Shown here: piece after piece, positions 53,976-63,724 of the stretch
How the letters are laid out: each line of letters opens with the position of its first letter
How positions within the stretch are numbered: position 1 is the stretch's first letter
From: Algoriphagus sp. TR-M9
GTDB taxonomy: Bacteria; Bacteroidota; Bacteroidia; Cytophagales; Cyclobacteriaceae
Reading direction: 5' to 3'
Length of the DNA stretch: 64,000 bases
Assembly: GCF_027594545.1 (NCBI RefSeq)
Contig: NZ_CP115160.1
Span: forward strand, 2,675,001 to 2,739,000
Position numbers and translations under genes: made by a program
Notes under the pieces: generated by a model
The model's input: the letters and a program-made list of their open reading frames with translations, nothing else
What the model was told of the DNA's origin: nothing
Database searches by the model: none

Positions 53976-54794
53976 ATGAAGCATCTGATTTTTCTAAGCT
54001 TCCTGCTTTTAATTCAGACTAGCGTAATGGCGCAGATCAGCCCCATTACACAGGTTCATGGTGCCAGGGCTCAAGCCATGGGAAATATGCGTGTGCACGG
54101 CAAGGATGCCTGGAGCTATTTCAATAACCCTGGTGGCTTAGCCTATCTAGAGCAAGCGCAGATCTCCACGGGATTTGACCATAGGTATGGGCTCAAAGAG
54201 CTGAGCACTTTGGATCTCACTGGCAGTTTCCCTACCGAACACGGAGTACTAGCCCTTGGCGTTTCACGCTTTGGAGGAAAGCTATTCAATCAACAAAGTC
54301 TCGGAATCGCCTTTGCCAATAAGCTGGGCATTGTGGCCATCGGAGGGAAGGCGGAGTGGTTTCAAACCCAAATGGAAGGCTTCGGAACCGGCAATAATCT
54401 AATTCTTAGCCTGGGAGGTATCGCCGAGCTAAGCCCTGAGTTTTCAATTGGAGCGAGCTTTTTCAATTTAAACCGGGCAAAACTAAGTCAGGCAACAGAG
54501 GAAAGATTGCCTACTGGGATTTCCATGGGCATCAACTACCAACCCGTACCACAACTTCAGCTTCAGGCCGAGGTGGAAAAAGATATTGAGGTAAAGCCAG
54601 TAGTCAAGCTGGGGATTGAGTATGTCCTTCGTGATTGGGTTTTACTCCGCACAGGCATCAACAGCAATCCTTCGAGGATGTTCTTTGGACTAGGAATTAA
54701 GCTGGATCAACTGAGTTTTGACTATGCATATGGGCAAAACCAACCTCTGGGTACCACACATCATATTAGTTTAGGGCTCAAATTGGGAAAGTGA
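53976..54794 (+). CDS. PorV/FadL-like outer membrane beta-barrel protein
   Basis: This 272-residue protein has a signal peptide (about 1-19) and then the barrel start pattern ARAQAMGNMRVHGKDAWSYFNNPGGLAYL, seen in the PorV/PorQ/FadL-like group (type IX secretion or transport barrels). Alternating strand pattern to the end (HHISLGLKLGK). It could be PorQ-like, but key features cannot be checked by eye. The next gene starts within its stop (TGATG). Confidence 0.7.
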   Translation: MKHLIFLSFLLLIQTSVMAQISPITQVHGARAQAMGNMRVHGKDAWSYFNNPGGLAYLEQAQISTGFDHRYGLKELSTLDLTGSFPTEHGVLALGVSRFGGKLFNQQSLGIAFANKLGIVAIGGKAEWFQTQMEGFGTGNNLILSLGGIAELSPEFSIGASFFNLNRAKLSQATEERLPTGISMGINYQPVPQLQLQAEVEKDIEVKPVVKLGIEYVLRDWVLLRTGINSNPSRMFFGLGIKLDQLSFDYAYGQNQPLGTTHHISLGLKLGK

Positions 54795-56893
54795 TGTTGA
54801 GGATTGCGCTGGTGTTTTGGTTTATAGTACTTTCACTTCCATGGGTTTTGGCCCAAAATCCTCCGCGGGAAGAAATAGACATTGAAGATTTTATTGAACG
54901 GCTGTTCCCGGTTCAGGATGATGATCTGGATTTCGAATCCATTTACGAGGTACTTTTTCAGTTGTACCAAAACCCAATAGCCATTAACCAAGCCAGTGCA
55001 GAGGTGCTCGCAGCAAGTTACCTTTTGGCACCAGATCAAATCAACAACCTCATTGCGTATCGGGAGAATAATGGCCCACTGATTTCCCTGTATGAGTTGC
55101 AGGCAGTTCCTGGTTTTGACCTCAACACCATCCAGCGAATCCTGCCTTTTCTCAGTATTTCCGCAGGGCTAAATACCCAAACACAACCGCTGTGGAAGAG
55201 AATAGTCACCGAAGATCAAGCCTACCTCCTATTCCGACACCGAAGGGTATGGGAAAAGCGGCGGGGTTTTACGCCTGCTGATACCAGTTCCACGGGTAAA
55301 GTTTCCAGTCGCTATCTGGGCGATCCCAATGATTTATACCTCAGGTTTAGAATCCAACATCCCAGAGACTTCAGTATTGGAATCACACTGGACAAAGATC
55401 CCGGAGAGCAGTTTAAATGGGAAACAAAATCTGCCCGTTATGGCTTTAACTTTCTGTCATTTCATCTGGTGAAATATTATATCGGCAAATGGAAAACCAT
55501 TGCTTTAGGTGATTTTCAGGCTCAATTTGGTCAAGGGCTGGTTTTTGGTGCCGGCTATGGCTTGGGCAAAGGTGCTGAAACTGTGCCTACAGTGAGAAAA
55601 AGCAGTGTGGGAATCCTCCCCTACACTGCAGCGCTGGAATTTGGCTTTTTTAGGGGCACGGGGATCACCTACCAAAGCGGAAAATGGCAGGCCAGCCTCA
55701 TTGCTTCTTTTGCGCCAAGGGATGGAAGGATTGCAGCGGAGCGGGACACCTTAGAAAATGAAGATTTGACCATAAGTTCATTTAACCAGAGTGGCCTGCA
55801 CAGAACAGAGAGTGAATTGAGCACCAAAAATCAATTCCGTGAATTTAGTCTGGGTGGAAACGTACAGTTTGCTCCCAATTCCAAACTGCAAGTAGGCACA
55901 AATTACCTGTTTACCCGTTTTGATCACCCTTGGGTAAAAACGCCCACTCCTTACAATCAATTTGATTTTGCAGGTAAACAAAACTCAGTCGCAAGTCTTT
56001 ACCTGAATTACAATTGGAAGAATTTCTTCTTTTTTGGAGAAAGCGCGCAATCTGCATCTGGAGGAACAGGCACCATTTTAGGCCTGGTTTCCAGTCTTAG
56101 TAGGCAGATTGACTTTTCTTTGCTTTGGAGGAAATACTCGCGCGACTTTCACAGTTTTTATGCCAATGCATTTGCAGAAGCGACACGGCCTGCAAATGAG
56201 CAGGGCGTGTATTTGGGGGTTGAGATCAAGCCTATTTCGAAGTGGAAAATCAATGCCTATTACGATTTCTTCAAGTTCCCTTGGTTGCGGTACCGGGTGT
56301 ATGCACCATCGGTAGGGTATGAATGGTTAGGCAGAATTACCTTCAGCCCAAACCGGTCCCTCAGTGCATTTTTTCAGATCCGGGAAGAACAAAAAGACAG
56401 AAATCTAGCAGACTCGGGTGAGCCTGCCCTGACCTACCAAGTGAAGCCGGTAAACAAGGTCAATGGTACGCTGAGTTTTCAATATCAGGTCAACAAAGCC
56501 TTTTTCATCAGGTCAAGGATTTTATTTTCCAGGATCAACTTTAATGAGAAAAAAAGTACAGGCTTTCTGATGTTTCAAGATGCGCAGTATCAATTTGGAA
56601 AATCCAGAATCACGGGAAGAATTGCACTATTCGACACAGATGATTACGATTCTAGACTTTATGCTTATGAAAACAATGTACTCTGGACCTTTTCCATCCC
56701 TCCGTACTTTGGCCAGGGGATGCGCTATTATGTGGTAGCTCAGCATCAACTTACTCCCCAGCTCACTGCGTATTTCCGCTTTGCCAAAACCAACTACACC
56801 GACCGGGAAAGCATAAGCTCAGGCTTACAGACTATAGAAGGTTCCGCCCAGACTGAAACTACTTTTATGCTCAGGTACATGCTTCATCCTTAA
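54794..56893 (+). CDS. helix-hairpin-helix protein fused to a predicted outer membrane barrel
   Basis: The 699-residue protein has a signal peptide (about 1-21), two ComEA-like helix-hairpin-helix units (about 60-125, NPIAINQASAEVLAASYLLA and LISLYELQAVPGFDLNTIQR), then a long region of alternating aromatic strands (RYRVYAPSVGYEWLGRITF and similar) that looks like an outer membrane barrel. A DNA-binding motif facing the periplasm next to a barrel suggests a DNA-uptake or envelope role; this is inference. I use the ATG at 54794; the GTG at 54791 is less likely. Confidence 0.75.
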   Translation: MLRIALVFWFIVLSLPWVLAQNPPREEIDIEDFIERLFPVQDDDLDFESIYEVLFQLYQNPIAINQASAEVLAASYLLAPDQINNLIAYRENNGPLISLYELQAVPGFDLNTIQRILPFLSISAGLNTQTQPLWKRIVTEDQAYLLFRHRRVWEKRRGFTPADTSSTGKVSSRYLGDPNDLYLRFRIQHPRDFSIGITLDKDPGEQFKWETKSARYGFNFLSFHLVKYYIGKWKTIALGDFQAQFGQGLVFGAGYGLGKGAETVPTVRKSSVGILPYTAALEFGFFRGTGITYQSGKWQASLIASFAPRDGRIAAERDTLENEDLTISSFNQSGLHRTESELSTKNQFREFSLGGNVQFAPNSKLQVGTNYLFTRFDHPWVKTPTPYNQFDFAGKQNSVASLYLNYNWKNFFFFGESAQSASGGTGTILGLVSSLSRQIDFSLLWRKYSRDFHSFYANAFAEATRPANEQGVYLGVEIKPISKWKINAYYDFFKFPWLRYRVYAPSVGYEWLGRITFSPNRSLSAFFQIREEQKDRNLADSGEPALTYQVKPVNKVNGTLSFQYQVNKAFFIRSRILFSRINFNEKKSTGFLMFQDAQYQFGKSRITGRIALFDTDDYDSRLYAYENNVLWTFSIPPYFGQGMRYYVVAQHQLTPQLTAYFRFAKTNYTDRESISSGLQTIEGSAQTETTFMLRYMLHP

Positions 56894-56959
56894 ATTTCCA
56901 TCAATGGTATTCATCTGGCCTTAGATTTTTGATAATTTGTCATCAAACCACCAAACCCT

Positions 56960-59389
56960 ATGAATAAAAAACTACTACTCGGTGCATTTTTGCTGTTTTC
57001 GCTAAAACTAGCCTATGGACAAAGCCTAAATCTATCCGAAATGAACAAGCAGGATGGATTCGTTCCTTTTTATCTGGATGAAGAAAAAGGGAAAATATAT
57101 CTAGAAATAGACAAGCTAGATGAGGAGTTTTTATACGTCAACTCCCTGACAGCCGGAATAGGATCCAATGACATCGGTCTGGACCGTGGGCAGTTAGGGA
57201 ACACCAGAATCGTGGAATTCAGAAAGACCGGAAACAAGGTCTTTTTGGTACATTTAAATTACGACTTCAGAGCTTACTCTGACAATCCTGCGGAGGTACA
57301 ATCTATCAAAGATGCCTTTGCTGAATCCGTCTTGTGGGGCTTCGAAATCACGCAAGTTGAAGGTGAAAAAATCATAGTAGACGCCACTAGCTTTTACCTT
57401 CAGGATGCCCATGGAGTCGCTGATCGACTGAGCAGAGGCAGACAAGGTTCATTTCGAACAGATGCAAGTCGCTCCGCTCTTTATCTCCCCATGACCAAAA
57501 ACTTTCCGGAAAACACAGAAGTGGAAGCTACTATTACTTTGACTGGTCAGGCCACCGGATCTTACCTAAGGTCGGTCACGCCTAGTCCGGATGCGGTGAC
57601 TGTAAGGCAGCGGCATTCCTTTATACAGCTTCCTGATGATGAATATCAGCCTAGGGAATTTGACCCGCGCGGCGGATTTGGAAGTATTTCCTACATGGAT
57701 TTCACCACTCCTATAGCTGAACCCATCATGAAGCGGTTTATCGCCAGACATAGGTTAGTCAAAAAAGACCCAAGCGCTGCTGTTTCAGAAGTAGTGGAAC
57801 CTATCATTTATTACTTAGACCGGGGCACTCCAGAGCCAGTAGCTTCAGCCCTTATCGAGGGAGGAAACTGGTGGAGTCAGGCCTTTGAAGCCGCTGGGTT
57901 TAAAGATGCTTTCCGGGTAGAGCTTGCTCCAGAAGGCATGGATCTAATGGATATTCGCTACAATGTAATCCAGTGGGTTCATCGCTCTACCAGAGGTTGG
58001 TCCTATGGGGCTAGTGTACGTGATCCCAGGACTGGGGAAATTCTCAAAGGACATGTTTCTTTGGGATCGCTACGGGTAAGGCAGGATTACCTGATCGCTC
58101 AGGGACTGTTACAGCCCTTTGAGGAAGGAGCACCGGCAAATCCAGAGATGCTGAAATTGGCAGTGGCCAGGTTAAAACAATTATCTGCACACGAAATCGG
58201 TCACACCATAGGTCTGGCCCATAGCTACGCTACTTCAGCAGACGGTAGATCCTCTGTGATGGACTACCCTTACCCATTGATTACTGAAACTGCCTCTGGT
58301 GAACTAGACCTCAGTAATGCTTACGATGACAAGATCGGCGCTTGGGACAAATGGGCCATCACCTACGGGTACGGTGTACCTGCCCCGGGAGTGAGTGAGG
58401 AAGAATTTATTGAAAAAACCCTTACCGACACCTATGCTGCCGGACATCAGTTTATCACAGACTCAGACTCCAGAGCTACAAGTGGTGCGCATCCTCAGTC
58501 TCACCTTTGGGACAATGGCAGCAGTGCCCCTGAAGAACTGGAAAGAATGCTAAGTCTAAGAGCTAATAGAATGGAGACATTTGGACTGAATGCCATCCCT
58601 GAAGGCCAGCCGCATGCGCTTTTGGAAGAGATATTTGTACCACTGTACCTCATGCACCGGTATCAGATTGAAGCTACAGCCAAGCTTATTGGAGGTGTAG
58701 ACTATAGATACAAAATAAAAGGCGACAATCAGCCCAATCATGGTTTAGTACACCTGGCTGATCAGGAGGCTGCTCTGGAAACCCTACTCAAAACCATCTC
58801 TACCGAAAACCTACTTGTGCCAGACCATATCCTGAAGTTAATTCCACCTAGACCCTTTGGCTATGGCAGCAATCGGGAAACATTTGTATCCAGAGTAAGT
58901 CCGATATTTGACCCTATAGCACCGGCAGAAGCCATAGTGGACCTTACTTTTGATTTTATGCTCAATGGTGCAAGAGTGAACAGGGTATACCTGCAGCATT
59001 TGCAGGACAGCAGATTGTTTGGTCTGAATGAAATGCTTACACAAATGGAGGAGCAGGTTTTTGGGAGCAACAAAACTGGAGATCTCAGCCTAGAGATAAG
59101 CCTAATGACCCAATCCAAATATGTGGATCACCTGATCGCTTTAGCAAAAAACGCTGAGGTGTCCAATACCGTCAGAGCAATAGCAAGAGGAAGGTTACAC
59201 TCCATTTCCAATCGCCATGGCCGTCCAAATGAAAGTTGGAATCCCGCAGACCAGCACGCCATGTACCTCGGCGAAAAAATCCAAAGCTTTTTGGAACTGC
59301 CAGAGGAGCTTACGGTTCAGGAAACCCTTAAAGCACCAGACGGTTCCCCCATTGGGATGGATATCATGAGCTGTGATTTCGATTATTAA
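56960..59389 (+). CDS. zinc-dependent metalloprotease (DUF5117/DUF4953 type)
   Basis: This 809-residue exported protease has a signal peptide (about 1-21), the N-terminal DUF5117-like part, and the metzincin-like motif HEIGHTIGLAH with His411, Glu412, His415 and His421, followed by SSVMDYPYP, which is like a Met-turn. The C-terminal part matches the DUF4953 region. It probably acts in the periplasm or outside on proteins. It is followed by a clear terminator. Confidence 0.9.
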   Translation: MNKKLLLGAFLLFSLKLAYGQSLNLSEMNKQDGFVPFYLDEEKGKIYLEIDKLDEEFLYVNSLTAGIGSNDIGLDRGQLGNTRIVEFRKTGNKVFLVHLNYDFRAYSDNPAEVQSIKDAFAESVLWGFEITQVEGEKIIVDATSFYLQDAHGVADRLSRGRQGSFRTDASRSALYLPMTKNFPENTEVEATITLTGQATGSYLRSVTPSPDAVTVRQRHSFIQLPDDEYQPREFDPRGGFGSISYMDFTTPIAEPIMKRFIARHRLVKKDPSAAVSEVVEPIIYYLDRGTPEPVASALIEGGNWWSQAFEAAGFKDAFRVELAPEGMDLMDIRYNVIQWVHRSTRGWSYGASVRDPRTGEILKGHVSLGSLRVRQDYLIAQGLLQPFEEGAPANPEMLKLAVARLKQLSAHEIGHTIGLAHSYATSADGRSSVMDYPYPLITETASGELDLSNAYDDKIGAWDKWAITYGYGVPAPGVSEEEFIEKTLTDTYAAGHQFITDSDSRATSGAHPQSHLWDNGSSAPEELERMLSLRANRMETFGLNAIPEGQPHALLEEIFVPLYLMHRYQIEATAKLIGGVDYRYKIKGDNQPNHGLVHLADQEAALETLLKTISTENLLVPDHILKLIPPRPFGYGSNRETFVSRVSPIFDPIAPAEAIVDLTFDFMLNGARVNRVYLQHLQDSRLFGLNEMLTQMEEQVFGSNKTGDLSLEISLMTQSKYVDHLIALAKNAEVSNTVRAIARGRLHSISNRHGRPNESWNPADQHAMYLGEKIQSFLELPEELTVQETLKAPDGSPIGMDIMSCDFDY

Positions 59390-59414
59390 AGAAATTAGCT
59401 GAACAAATAGATTT

Positions 59415-59441
59415 AAAACCTGCCGCACAGCAGGTTTTTTT
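59415..59441 (+). terminator. Rho-independent terminator after the metalloprotease gene
   Basis: AAAACCTGC-cgcaca-GCAGGTTTT with a run of seven T (59435-59441). It ends the transcript of the plus-strand genes before 59390. Confidence 0.9.
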
Positions 59442-59616
59442 AGTATAAGCCATAAGTTTGATTCATCCTGAGGTACAATTGACCGACTGCAATGCCAAGT
59501 GATGGGACCAATCTCTAGTATTTTGATAAATTTGCTGGCAGATTGATTCATATAGGTGCGGAAAAAGAAACTTTCTTTTCCACTCCCTGTTAAACTATCC
59601 AAACTACTTTGATTGT

Positions 59617-61653
59617 ATGAGCAACCCATTATTGGTGGATTTCACCACTCCTTTTGAAACTGCCCCTTTTGATAAAATCACCCCAGATCATTTCCTCCCT
59701 GCGATTAAAGCAGCTATCAGCGAAGCAAAGCAGGACATAGCAAACATAAAAAGCCAAGAACTGCCTACATTTGAAAATACAATTGAGGCCTTGGATGCAT
59801 CAGGTAAGCGACTAGGAATCATCTCAGGCATATTTTTCAATTTGAATTCTGCCGAAACCAATGATGAGATTCAAGCATTGGCAAGAGAAATCTCCCCTCT
59901 ATTGACAGAGCATAGCAATGACATCTTGCTAGACCAGGAGTTATTTCAGCGCGTAGCTCAGGTTTTTGAAATAAAGGAAACCCTGAAACTCAGCCCGGAA
60001 CAGACAACGCTATTAGAAAAGACCTATAAATCATTCGTCAGAAATGGCGCAAAATTAGATACTGAGAAAGCAAAAGAATTAAGGCAACTGGACCAAAGCC
60101 TGGCCAAAGCCTCCCTGCAATTTGGCGAAAATGTACTGGCCGAAACCAACAAATATGTGCACTTCGTTTCGGAAGAAAAGGATCTGGATGGATTGCCTGA
60201 GGGCATCAAAGAAGCTGCTGCGCAAATAGCAGAAGAAAAAGGCAAACCTGGCAACTGGGCTTTCACACTTGAATATCCAAGCTATATTCCAGCCATGACC
60301 TACGCCAAAAACCGGGAACTCAGAAAAACCCTGTTTATGGCCTTTGGCACGCGCTGCGCAAAGGGTGATGAACTGGACAACCAGGAAATAATCAAAGAAA
60401 TCCTGAATCTCCGGCATCAACGTGCAAAACTTTTAGGCTACAAAAGCCACGCGGATTTCGTGCTGGAAGAAAGAATGGCAAAAAGTCCTGCCCAGGTGAT
60501 GTCCTTTTTGGATGAACTGCTGGTAAAGGCCAAGCCTAAGGGGAAAGAAGAAGTAGCCGAACTAGCTGCCTATGCCCAGAAGCTTGACGGCTTGGATCAA
60601 TTGGAAAGATGGGACTTTGCCTATTATTCCGAATTGCTCAAAAAACAGAAATACGAAATTGACGATGAGCTGCTACGCCCATTTTTCCAACTGGAAAAGG
60701 CCATTGATGGCGTATTCCTAACGGCAGAAAAACTCTACGGAATCACCTTCACTGCAAACCCGGACATCCCGGTTTATCACAAAGACGTCACCGCCTATGA
60801 AGCCAAGGACAGCAATGGAAATTTCCTCGCAGTATTCTATGCGGACTTTTTCCCAAGACCTGGCAAAAGAAACGGTGCCTGGATGACCAGCTATCGTGGG
60901 CAAAGCCTGAAAAACGGACAGGAAGTGCGTCCGCATGTGTCCATTGTGTGTAACTTCACCAAACCTACCAAGTCCAAACCCAGCCTATTGACATTCAATG
61001 AGGTGACCACTCTGTTCCATGAATTCGGACATGCGCTGCATGGAATGATGGCAAAGGGTAGTTACGAATCTCTTTCGGGAACCAGTGTTTACTGGGATTT
61101 TGTGGAGCTTCCCTCGCAGATTTTTGAAAACTGGTGTTACGAAAAGGAATGTCTGGATCTCTTTGCTAAACACTACGAGACCGGTGAGAAAATCCCTGAA
61201 GACCTGATAGAAAAAATCAAAAAAGCTGCAAACTTCCAGCAAGGCTACCAAACCCTGAGACAGCTTAGTTTTGGGTTATTGGATATGGCTTTCCATAGTC
61301 AGGACCCAGTTCAGATTCAGGATGTTCCCGCATTTGAAAGAGAAATAATGGAACCTACAGACCTACTGCCCAAGGTACCAGGTACAGTAATGAGTACTTC
61401 TTTCGGACATATTTTCCAGGGTGGGTATGCCGCCGGATATTACAGCTATAAATGGGCTGAAGTGCTGGATGCTGATGCTTTTGAGCTATTCCAGGAGAAG
61501 GGTGTTTTTGATCAAGAAACAGCCAAATCCTTTGTGAAAAATATTCTTTCTGCCGGCGGTACTGAGCATCCGTCCATACTCTACAAGAGGTTCAGAGGCA
61601 GGGAACCGAAGCAGGATGCCTTACTGAAGCGTGCCGGATTAATTTCGAAATAA
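59617..61653 (+). CDS. M3-family metallopeptidase (Dcp/oligopeptidase A type)
   Basis: This 678-residue cytosolic peptidase has the zinc motif HEFGH (His468) in TLFHEFGHALHGMMAKG and the family context SGTSVYWDFVELPSQIFENW. Length matches Dcp (about 680). There is no signal peptide, so it recycles peptides inside the cell. Dcp and oligopeptidase A cannot be told apart safely here. Confidence 0.93.
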   Translation: MSNPLLVDFTTPFETAPFDKITPDHFLPAIKAAISEAKQDIANIKSQELPTFENTIEALDASGKRLGIISGIFFNLNSAETNDEIQALAREISPLLTEHSNDILLDQELFQRVAQVFEIKETLKLSPEQTTLLEKTYKSFVRNGAKLDTEKAKELRQLDQSLAKASLQFGENVLAETNKYVHFVSEEKDLDGLPEGIKEAAAQIAEEKGKPGNWAFTLEYPSYIPAMTYAKNRELRKTLFMAFGTRCAKGDELDNQEIIKEILNLRHQRAKLLGYKSHADFVLEERMAKSPAQVMSFLDELLVKAKPKGKEEVAELAAYAQKLDGLDQLERWDFAYYSELLKKQKYEIDDELLRPFFQLEKAIDGVFLTAEKLYGITFTANPDIPVYHKDVTAYEAKDSNGNFLAVFYADFFPRPGKRNGAWMTSYRGQSLKNGQEVRPHVSIVCNFTKPTKSKPSLLTFNEVTTLFHEFGHALHGMMAKGSYESLSGTSVYWDFVELPSQIFENWCYEKECLDLFAKHYETGEKIPEDLIEKIKKAANFQQGYQTLRQLSFGLLDMAFHSQDPVQIQDVPAFEREIMEPTDLLPKVPGTVMSTSFGHIFQGGYAAGYYSYKWAEVLDADAFELFQEKGVFDQETAKSFVKNILSAGGTEHPSILYKRFRGREPKQDALLKRAGLISK

Positions 61654-61686
61654 GCCTTATCTTCAATCAACTGAACTTGTTTTCCC

Positions 61687-62805
61687 ATGACTTCCACAGG
61701 TTATAAAATGCCGCCATACCTTAAAGCGCTGACAGTGATGATTTTCATCATTGTATTAGTGTTTTTCCTCATTGTAGGCAAAAGCCTGCTGGTACCTTTA
61801 TTCATGGGGGGATTCTTTGCCATATTATTCACTCCGCTAGCAATGTGGCTGGAGTCCAAAAAAGTACCGAGAATCCTATCTTGTGTGATTTCACTTCTGA
61901 TGATGACCGCGCTTGTAGGTGGACTGTTGACTTTCGTGATCAGTAATGTGGCTAGTTTTACCAAAGATTTTGATAATGTCTCCGGTAGGATTACGGAATA
62001 TGCCAGGGAGTTTGATGATTGGACCCAGGAAACGTTTGCTTACGACGCGGCACTTCGGGACAAAGCCAATACAGATTATCTGAAAAATATCCTCACTGAA
62101 AACAGCTCCAGCATATCAGACTTCGCACTGAAAACCGTGGGTTCGATGACCGGTTTGGTACTGATTCCTGTTTTCATGTTCTTTTTCCTCCTGTATAGGG
62201 ATCATCTCACTCAGGTAATAATTCAGATCTATAGAGATAAAGATCCCGAACTGGTCAAAATGCGGATCACCAGCCTGAGAAAAGTAATCCTAAATTACAT
62301 AGTAGGCGTGGTGAAGGTAATGGGGATTTTGGCGATTCTGAACATCACTGCATTCTCCATCTTAGGCATCAAGCATGCGGTGTTTTTTGGGACTTTGGGG
62401 GCTATACTGAATATCATTCCTTATGTAGGCCCCTTCTTTGGTGCCATGCTCCCAATGGTCTATTCCTTCCTGACCAAGGATAGTTTATTCTATCCTGCAG
62501 GGGTATTAGTCAGCTATCAGATTATCCAAATGATAGAAGGTAATATTCTCACACCAAAGATTGTAGGAGGAAATGTCAATCTAAATGCATTCATCACCTT
62601 CCTAGGTTTGATTATAGGAGGTACGATATGGGGAGTGGCAGGGATGATCCTGGTGATTCCTATGATGGCCATTTTGCGGGAAATATTTGATCTTTCTGAT
62701 GCTACCAGACCCTTTGCTTTACTATTGGGAGAGGAAAAAGTTGAAAACCAGAATTCTGAAGAGGAACAAGAAGCCGAAGAAGTAGAAAACGAAAATGAAA
62801 AGTAA
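61687..62805 (+). CDS. AI-2E/PerM-family membrane transporter
   Basis: The 372-residue protein has seven to eight membrane helices; typical patterns are a paired helix at the N-terminus, a soluble stretch (about 95-145), and the C-terminal motif GAILNIIPYVGPFFGAMLPM. The family includes permeases of unknown cargo (the AI-2 link is old and uncertain). The tail is rich in Glu. It overlaps the next gene by 11 bases. Confidence 0.9.
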   Translation: MTSTGYKMPPYLKALTVMIFIIVLVFFLIVGKSLLVPLFMGGFFAILFTPLAMWLESKKVPRILSCVISLLMMTALVGGLLTFVISNVASFTKDFDNVSGRITEYAREFDDWTQETFAYDAALRDKANTDYLKNILTENSSSISDFALKTVGSMTGLVLIPVFMFFFLLYRDHLTQVIIQIYRDKDPELVKMRITSLRKVILNYIVGVVKVMGILAILNITAFSILGIKHAVFFGTLGAILNIIPYVGPFFGAMLPMVYSFLTKDSLFYPAGVLVSYQIIQMIEGNILTPKIVGGNVNLNAFITFLGLIIGGTIWGVAGMILVIPMMAILREIFDLSDATRPFALLLGEEKVENQNSEEEQEAEEVENENEK

Positions 62806-63724
62806 AATAGTTATTGGCATCGCTCTATGTGGCCTATTGATATCCTGCGACACGGAGGAAAACAAAAAAGGCCGTTTTCTCCTGAAAGGAAACGAGAAAC
62901 TGGATGAGAATGATCCAAAAGGAGCAATGGAGTTTTATGCGGAAGCCATAGAAATTGACTCCACGTATGCAGATGCCTATTACAATAAAGCAGTGGCGCA
63001 TCTGCAGCTCAACCAACTTCAGGAAAGTATTGCGGATTTGACTTTGGCCATAACTTACAAGCCTGCTTACCGAGACGCATACTTCCAAAGAGGCCTGAAT
63101 TACCTGGATAACGGGGAGTTTTACAAAGCCAGGGAAGATGCTGCATTTCTTCTCAACAATGATGGGGACAACTGGAAAAGTCACTTCCTGAACGGCTTGG
63201 TTTTGGAGAAGCTAAAGGAATATTCTGCCGCGCTGGACTCCTTTAAAAAGGCTTCGGATCTCAACCCTGATAATTCTGACCTGCAGGTAAACCAGGCGAC
63301 CATGCTGTACTACTTGAAGGATTTTGACTCAGCATTAGAAATTCTGGAAAAAGCTGAGCTCAACAATCCTATGGAAGCCAATCTTTTCAATCTACGATCC
63401 ATGATTTACTTTGACCAGGACCAGTATAAAAAGGCGCTGGAAGAAGTGGAAAAGGCCATAACATTAAATAATGGCCAAGCCTATTTCTATAATAATAAGG
63501 GCTTATACCTGCTGTTCTTAGGCGATACAGAGCAAGGTTTGGAGTTAATTAACCAAAGCATCAGAATGGACTCAAACAATCCATATGCGCTCCGAAACAA
63601 GGGGATTTACTATGTGATGCAAGGAGAAAAAACCACTGCGCTACAGTACTTAGAAGAACTGAATAATAACTATCCAGAAATGGAACTGGTAACTGAGTAT
63701 CTTGAAAAAGCTCAGGCGCTTTGA
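62795..63724 (+). CDS. TPR-repeat lipoprotein
   Basis: This 309-residue protein has a lipoprotein signal with Cys18 (LLISC) and about eight tetratricopeptide repeats of 34 residues, e.g. GAMEFYAEAIEIDSTYADAY near 43. TPR proteins act as protein-binding scaffolds. It overlaps the transporter gene, so they are co-expressed, and it converges with the receiver gene (13-base overlap). Confidence 0.88.
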   Translation: MKSKIVIGIALCGLLISCDTEENKKGRFLLKGNEKLDENDPKGAMEFYAEAIEIDSTYADAYYNKAVAHLQLNQLQESIADLTLAITYKPAYRDAYFQRGLNYLDNGEFYKAREDAAFLLNNDGDNWKSHFLNGLVLEKLKEYSAALDSFKKASDLNPDNSDLQVNQATMLYYLKDFDSALEILEKAELNNPMEANLFNLRSMIYFDQDQYKKALEEVEKAITLNNGQAYFYNNKGLYLLFLGDTEQGLELINQSIRMDSNNPYALRNKGIYYVMQGEKTTALQYLEELNNNYPEMELVTEYLEKAQAL

